DNA of 8,895 bases from positions 1-8,895 of the forward strand of contig SKNI01000091.1 of the NCBI GenBank assembly GCA_007120615.1, read 5' to 3'. How positions within the stretch are numbered: the stretch's first letter is position 1; the number at the start of each line of letters is the position of its first letter. This DNA comes from Myxococcales bacterium. Its GTDB lineage: Bacteria > Myxococcota_A > Bradymonadia > Bradymonadales > Bradymonadaceae. The notes below the pieces were generated by a model. It searched no databases, was not told the origin of the DNA, and saw only the letters and a program-made list of their open reading frames with translations. The translations under genes and the position numbers were made by a program. Below, one piece after another: positions 5,867-8,895 of the stretch.

Positions 5867-8031
5867 CACAGATTATCATTCACCTCGGACCCCTCCTCTT
5901 CGAGAGCGTCCAGCGAATCATCGCCGATCTGTTCGTCGGGATCTTCCCGACCGGGAAGCGGCGTCATCACAGTCTCCCCGAACACTGCCCACTGTCCGTC
6001 CTTGATGGTGAGATATCTCAGCTTGCGCTGCGGTTCGCCGTCGTCACCGAAGTGGAACTCCCCAGTAGCGCCTCGGGAGACCTCTCCCGAGCGCAGACTC
6101 CTGGTGATGCCCTCGGAGTTTGGAACCCCTCGATCCAGGAGGAGGCTTCGAATTTGATTGACCGAATCATAGGCGAATGCCTCAAAATGATAGGCCCGCC
6201 GCCCGTAGATGGCATCGAAGCTCCCGGAGAATTGGCGACTCTCGGCGTCATCGAAGATCGGGGAGTACCAGGCCGGGATCAGGGCCCCTTCCACGTAATT
6301 TCGGGCCTGATGCAATACGATCTCCCCGTCCCACAGGCTGGTGCCCAGATAATGGACGAAGGTTCGTTGACTTCTCGGTGACGGGCGCTTGTCGGGAGAG
6401 TGTCCCCAGATATTCTCCTGCGCCAGAAAGGCGGTTATCTCGGCTACCTTCGCGGCCGAATCGGGCAGGAAGATGGCGTCCGGACTGGAGCTCGCTACTC
6501 GTCGTGCGGCACTCACAAAATCGGAGCTCTCCCGATCATAGGCCACCTCGGCGACGACCTCACCGCCCTGGCGACGAAATTCGTCGATGAACGCTGCCGA
6601 CATGGCGCGGCCGTAGCCCATATCGGGGTAGACCACCGCCGCTCGACGATCGCCGAGGACTTGAAAAGACATCACAGCCGCCGCCCGCGCTTCGGCCACA
6701 GCGTTGAGAAAGTTCCGAAAGACCGGTGGGGATGCGTCATCACCATTTCTCTCAACGGTCACTCGATCGGTAGTCAGGGACAAAATCGGGACGTTTCTCT
6801 CTTTCGAGATCTCGAGCAATTCCTGAGCTCGAGCGGTCTCCAGAGGGCCGACCACCGCTACGACATCTTCGGCAACCAGACGCTCATAGGCCCCGACCAC
6901 ATCCCCGTGAGAATCCTCAATAACCAGTGTAACCGAGGGCTCTCCGGCGACATGAAACGACCGTTGTGCAACAAGCATCCCGCTCAGCGCGCGATAGCCC
7001 ACCGCCCGATTCGGGCCGCTCAGCGGTAGGAGAGCTCCGATCACCAGCCTCTCAGGACCGGAGACGCTGGCCAGGGTCACCGACAGTTCTGCCGCTCGAT
7101 CCGCCGCCTCGATGGTCAAAAAATCCGGCGCGATCTCATTGAATATAACCTGAAGGGCTTCGGCGCCCTCCTCTTCCAGTTCGGCGTGTACCTCGGATCG
7201 AATGAACGCCCACGCGCCTACTGCCCGAACCAGCGGTTCATCACTGGCCAGAAATGATTGAACTCTCTCTTGAGTCAGACCGGACTCCGCCTCAAACGCT
7301 CGAGCCACGGCGAGTAAACTCAGGTCGGAGGGTGCTTCCCGGGGAGCATCGACATCAGCGGATTCCGCATTCTCGGCGCTCTCAATTCTTTCGTCTCTCA
7401 AAGCCCGTTCCAGCCCGTGCAATTTACCCCAGGCGATCACCGAGTCTCCCCGGCGATCGGCGTTTCCGAGTCCTTCAGCGATCAGGGGCCAGATCCAGCG
7501 TCGGTCCGTTATACGAACCACCGGACTCATCGAGGCGCCCGGGTATTGCTCGAATACCGCAAGCGCTGAGGGTACGTCCTCATTGAGTGCGTGACCCACT
7601 GCCAGATAGACAGCCGCTCCGTAGCGAATTCGATCATCGACTCTTCGGGAGTTCCAGAGAGGCTCCAGGAGTGTGAACACTTCCTGAGAGACCTGCTCCC
7701 GCTCTTCTTCACCGGAGAATTGGCCGTCAATATCGCCCAGAAGGGCCCGCGCGATAAAGAGCTCTGCCAGGTCTGCGGTCTGATCGCCGGAATGGCTCGC
7801 CTGGAGGAGACGAAATGCCTCCACCGCATCATCCCACCTCTCTTCATCGAGCAAATCCAGCGCGGCGTTAAACTCCGCCTGAACTTCGGGAGACTCCGAC
7901 TCAATGGGCGGCGCCGTCTCCAATTCTCCATTCGACGGCGGCGATGGTGTAGTGCACGCGGCAACCACGAGACAGAGGGCTACCAATAAAAACCATCGCC
8001 CCTTGAGAGTTTCACCGTCTGACCAACTCAA
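5866..8031 (-). CDS. LpoA-like lipoprotein: helical repeats plus periplasmic-binding type 1 domain
   Basis: The architecture matches LpoA/LppC (penicillin-binding protein activator), an outer-membrane lipoprotein that stimulates peptidoglycan synthase PBP1A in E. coli. The chosen TTG at 8031 has GGAG six bases upstream; a TTG six codons earlier at 8049 lacks a ribosome site, and no ATG lies before the lipobox. The protein then has 721 residues. The signal ends at VAAC (Cys26). Residues about 45-320 are TPR-like helices (for example FNAALDLLDEERWDDAVEAF). Residues about 329-684 form a type 1 periplasmic-binding fold like branched-chain amino acid receptors: IGALLPLSGPNRAVGYRAL, VVAVVGPLETARA, VPILSLTT and AAVVYPDMGYGRAM. 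An acidic tail follows. Binding of an amino acid cannot be excluded, but the TPR-lipoprotein design favours LpoA. It overlaps the next gene by one base. Confidence 0.85.
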   Translation of the reverse strand: MSWSDGETLKGRWFLLVALCLVVAACTTPSPPSNGELETAPPIESESPEVQAEFNAALDLLDEERWDDAVEAFRLLQASHSGDQTADLAELFIARALLGDIDGQFSGEEEREQVSQEVFTLLEPLWNSRRVDDRIRYGAAVYLAVGHALNEDVPSALAVFEQYPGASMSPVVRITDRRWIWPLIAEGLGNADRRGDSVIAWGKLHGLERALRDERIESAENAESADVDAPREAPSDLSLLAVARAFEAESGLTQERVQSFLASDEPLVRAVGAWAFIRSEVHAELEEEGAEALQVIFNEIAPDFLTIEAADRAAELSVTLASVSGPERLVIGALLPLSGPNRAVGYRALSGMLVAQRSFHVAGEPSVTLVIEDSHGDVVGAYERLVAEDVVAVVGPLETARAQELLEISKERNVPILSLTTDRVTVERNGDDASPPVFRNFLNAVAEARAAAVMSFQVLGDRRAAVVYPDMGYGRAMSAAFIDEFRRQGGEVVAEVAYDRESSDFVSAARRVASSSPDAIFLPDSAAKVAEITAFLAQENIWGHSPDKRPSPRSQRTFVHYLGTSLWDGEIVLHQARNYVEGALIPAWYSPIFDDAESRQFSGSFDAIYGRRAYHFEAFAYDSVNQIRSLLLDRGVPNSEGITRSLRSGEVSRGATGEFHFGDDGEPQRKLRYLTIKDGQWAVFGETVMTPLPGREDPDEQIGDDSLDALEEEGSEVNDNL

Positions 8032-8037
8032 TTTCGA

Positions 8038-8041
8038 CTCC
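8038..8041 (-). promoter_or_regulatory. Ribosome binding site supporting a TTG start
   Basis: GGAG lies six bases before the TTG at 8031-8029. No ATG or GTG occurs in this frame between the upstream stop and the lipobox, so a TTG start is nearly forced. This site decides between TTG 8031 and TTG 8049. Confidence 0.6.
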
Positions 8042-8049
8042 AGATTCAA

Positions 8050-8159
8050 TTCGTAGCAAATGTGGACCCCCTATATTTCAGTCCTCGAGACCGCGGGGAT
8101 ATCGTTAAACGGTGTACCACATCTTTCTTCTTCCACGAAATTATCTGGAAACCAACATC
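8050..8159. other. Intergenic gap before the LpoA-like gene
   Basis: About 110-130 bases separate the pentein enzyme from the LpoA-like gene. It contains the palindrome GGTGTACC (8111-8118) and the decamer GTACCACATC (8114-8123), which also occurs before tolQ. I see no strong hairpin with a T-run and no clear -35/-10 pair. Transcription of the downstream genes may begin here, but the promoter cannot be placed. Confidence 0.3.
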
Positions 8160-8895
8160 TCACGCGGAACGGCCCTGTCGTCGCCGTATGCTTGCGATAT
8201 GTCGGGCGTGGCGAAAGGCGCTCTGTTCCTCCGTCAGCCCCGCTTCTGCCCGATCACATACGCCCAGATTAAAGACCAGACATTTCGGCCCGCCCCCACC
8301 CTTCCCAAAAAACTCGGAGACGTCCACGGTCACCACTTCGATTCCCAATTTGGCAATGGCCTTCTGAGTTTTCTTACGCACACCATCGGCACAGAAGAGA
8401 TATCGCGCGTCGCCAACCTCGACGTAAAAGGAGTTGCCGAAAAACTTCTTGGCGTCCTTCTCTTCGAGCTCAATGAGACGTTCGCCAAAGGTCTTCTTCA
8501 ATTTCTTCTGGGACTTCTTATCGAAGGCCTCGAGATAGGCCATACAATCGCCGCCCAGATCACAGAGAGCCGTATCGCCGTGATAATAGGCCGGGTCTAC
8601 GAGCTTCAGAGTCACCACATCGGTCTTTAAGACGCCGCTCTCTAGCCAGTCGCCCACTTCTTCATCGCTGCGAAAGCCGTGGGAGAAGATCCAGACCTGG
8701 TCGTCGCCTCCCCCGATCGGAAAAGCGTCGGCCTCCCCTTCCCAGCTCCACTGGTCGGGATAGTCGGTCACCGGAATTCCGAAATTGGTCATGAACTCGA
8801 TGAAGCGTTCGGTCTCGCCCATTCGATGTTCAGCGGTGAAATGACTGGGGAAAAACCCTTTTTGTGGAGAGGGCTTCTCATCGAGGCGACCCAGC
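8160..8895 (-). CDS. Pentein-fold guanidine-modifying enzyme (DDAH / arginine deiminase-like), 5' end outside window
   Basis: This looks like the C-terminal 244 residues of an amidinotransferase-superfamily enzyme, which attacks arginine-type guanidino groups with a catalytic cysteine. An ATG at 8822 could be read as a start, but the frame stays open for 24 more codons to the window edge, and the upstream residues (GFFPSHFTAEHRMGETERF) fit the interior of the family. Visible active-site motifs, numbered from the window edge, are WEGEAD (acidic residues near 52-54), YYHGDTAL (His105) and GGGPKC (Cys205), in the family order Glu-His-Cys. The N-terminal substrate-binding motif lies outside the window. 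Possible activities are dimethylarginine dimethylaminohydrolase, arginine deiminase or arginine dihydrolase; the substrate cannot be settled here. It is probably cytoplasmic and may not belong functionally to the envelope genes that follow. Confidence 0.75.
   Translation of the reverse strand, partial: LGRLDEKPSPQKGFFPSHFTAEHRMGETERFIEFMTNFGIPVTDYPDQWSWEGEADAFPIGGGDDQVWIFSHGFRSDEEVGDWLESGVLKTDVVTLKLVDPAYYHGDTALCDLGGDCMAYLEAFDKKSQKKLKKTFGERLIELEEKDAKKFFGNSFYVEVGDARYLFCADGVRKKTQKAIAKLGIEVVTVDVSEFFGKGGGGPKCLVFNLGVCDRAEAGLTEEQSAFRHARHIASIRRRQGRSA

Noticed and set aside
8112..8128. Sigma-54 promoter (TGG...) before the LpoA-like gene
   Set aside because: GG is present in TGGTAC, but the GC required ten bases later is AA.

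Overview
The window is a compact, almost entirely minus-strand gene cluster from a diderm (Gram-negative) bacterium. Its core is a complete Tol-Pal cell-envelope operon in the order tolQ-tolR-tolA-tolB-pal, reading from about 4500 down to 124. Moderately GC-rich DNA, acidic proteins, a Pal with an added helical N-terminal domain, and an LpoA-like TPR/PBP1 lipoprotein beside tolQ suggest a delta-proteobacterial lineage (Myxococcota or Bradymonadales-like). That placement is inferred from gene content only and is not firm.

Layout in the direction of transcription (right to left): (1) 8895-8160, the C-terminal part of a pentein-fold guanidine-modifying enzyme (DDAH / arginine deiminase-like), cut by the window edge. 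(2) 8031-5866, a large lipoprotein with a helical-repeat N-terminus and a periplasmic-binding-protein type 1 domain, built like LpoA, the outer-membrane activator of a peptidoglycan synthase. (3) 5866-4646, an unrecognised exported protein with two hydrophobic segments and a likely outer-membrane beta-barrel, whose start overlaps the previous stop as TGATG. (4) A 145-base gap. (5) tolQ, tolR, tolA, tolB and pal, with gaps of 9 to 51 bases. (6) At 85-1, the first 28 codons of a further gene that leaves the window. No stretch above 300 bases lacks a gene. I see no RNA genes, mobile elements or CRISPR.

How the genes fit together: TolQ and TolR form the proton-driven inner-membrane motor. TolA carries the force across the periplasm. 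TolB and Pal connect it to the outer membrane and peptidoglycan, and the complex draws the outer membrane inward at division. The LpoA-like lipoprotein and the barrel protein just upstream could tie peptidoglycan synthesis and an outer-membrane partner to the same machine. This is an inference from position and architecture.

The main points for a second look are the LpoA-like/barrel pair joined to tol-pal, the unknown barrel protein, a 12-base tandem repeat that starts in the last codons of pal and runs past its stop, a cysteine-bearing insert in TolR, and the truncated pentein enzyme whose frame is open to the window edge.
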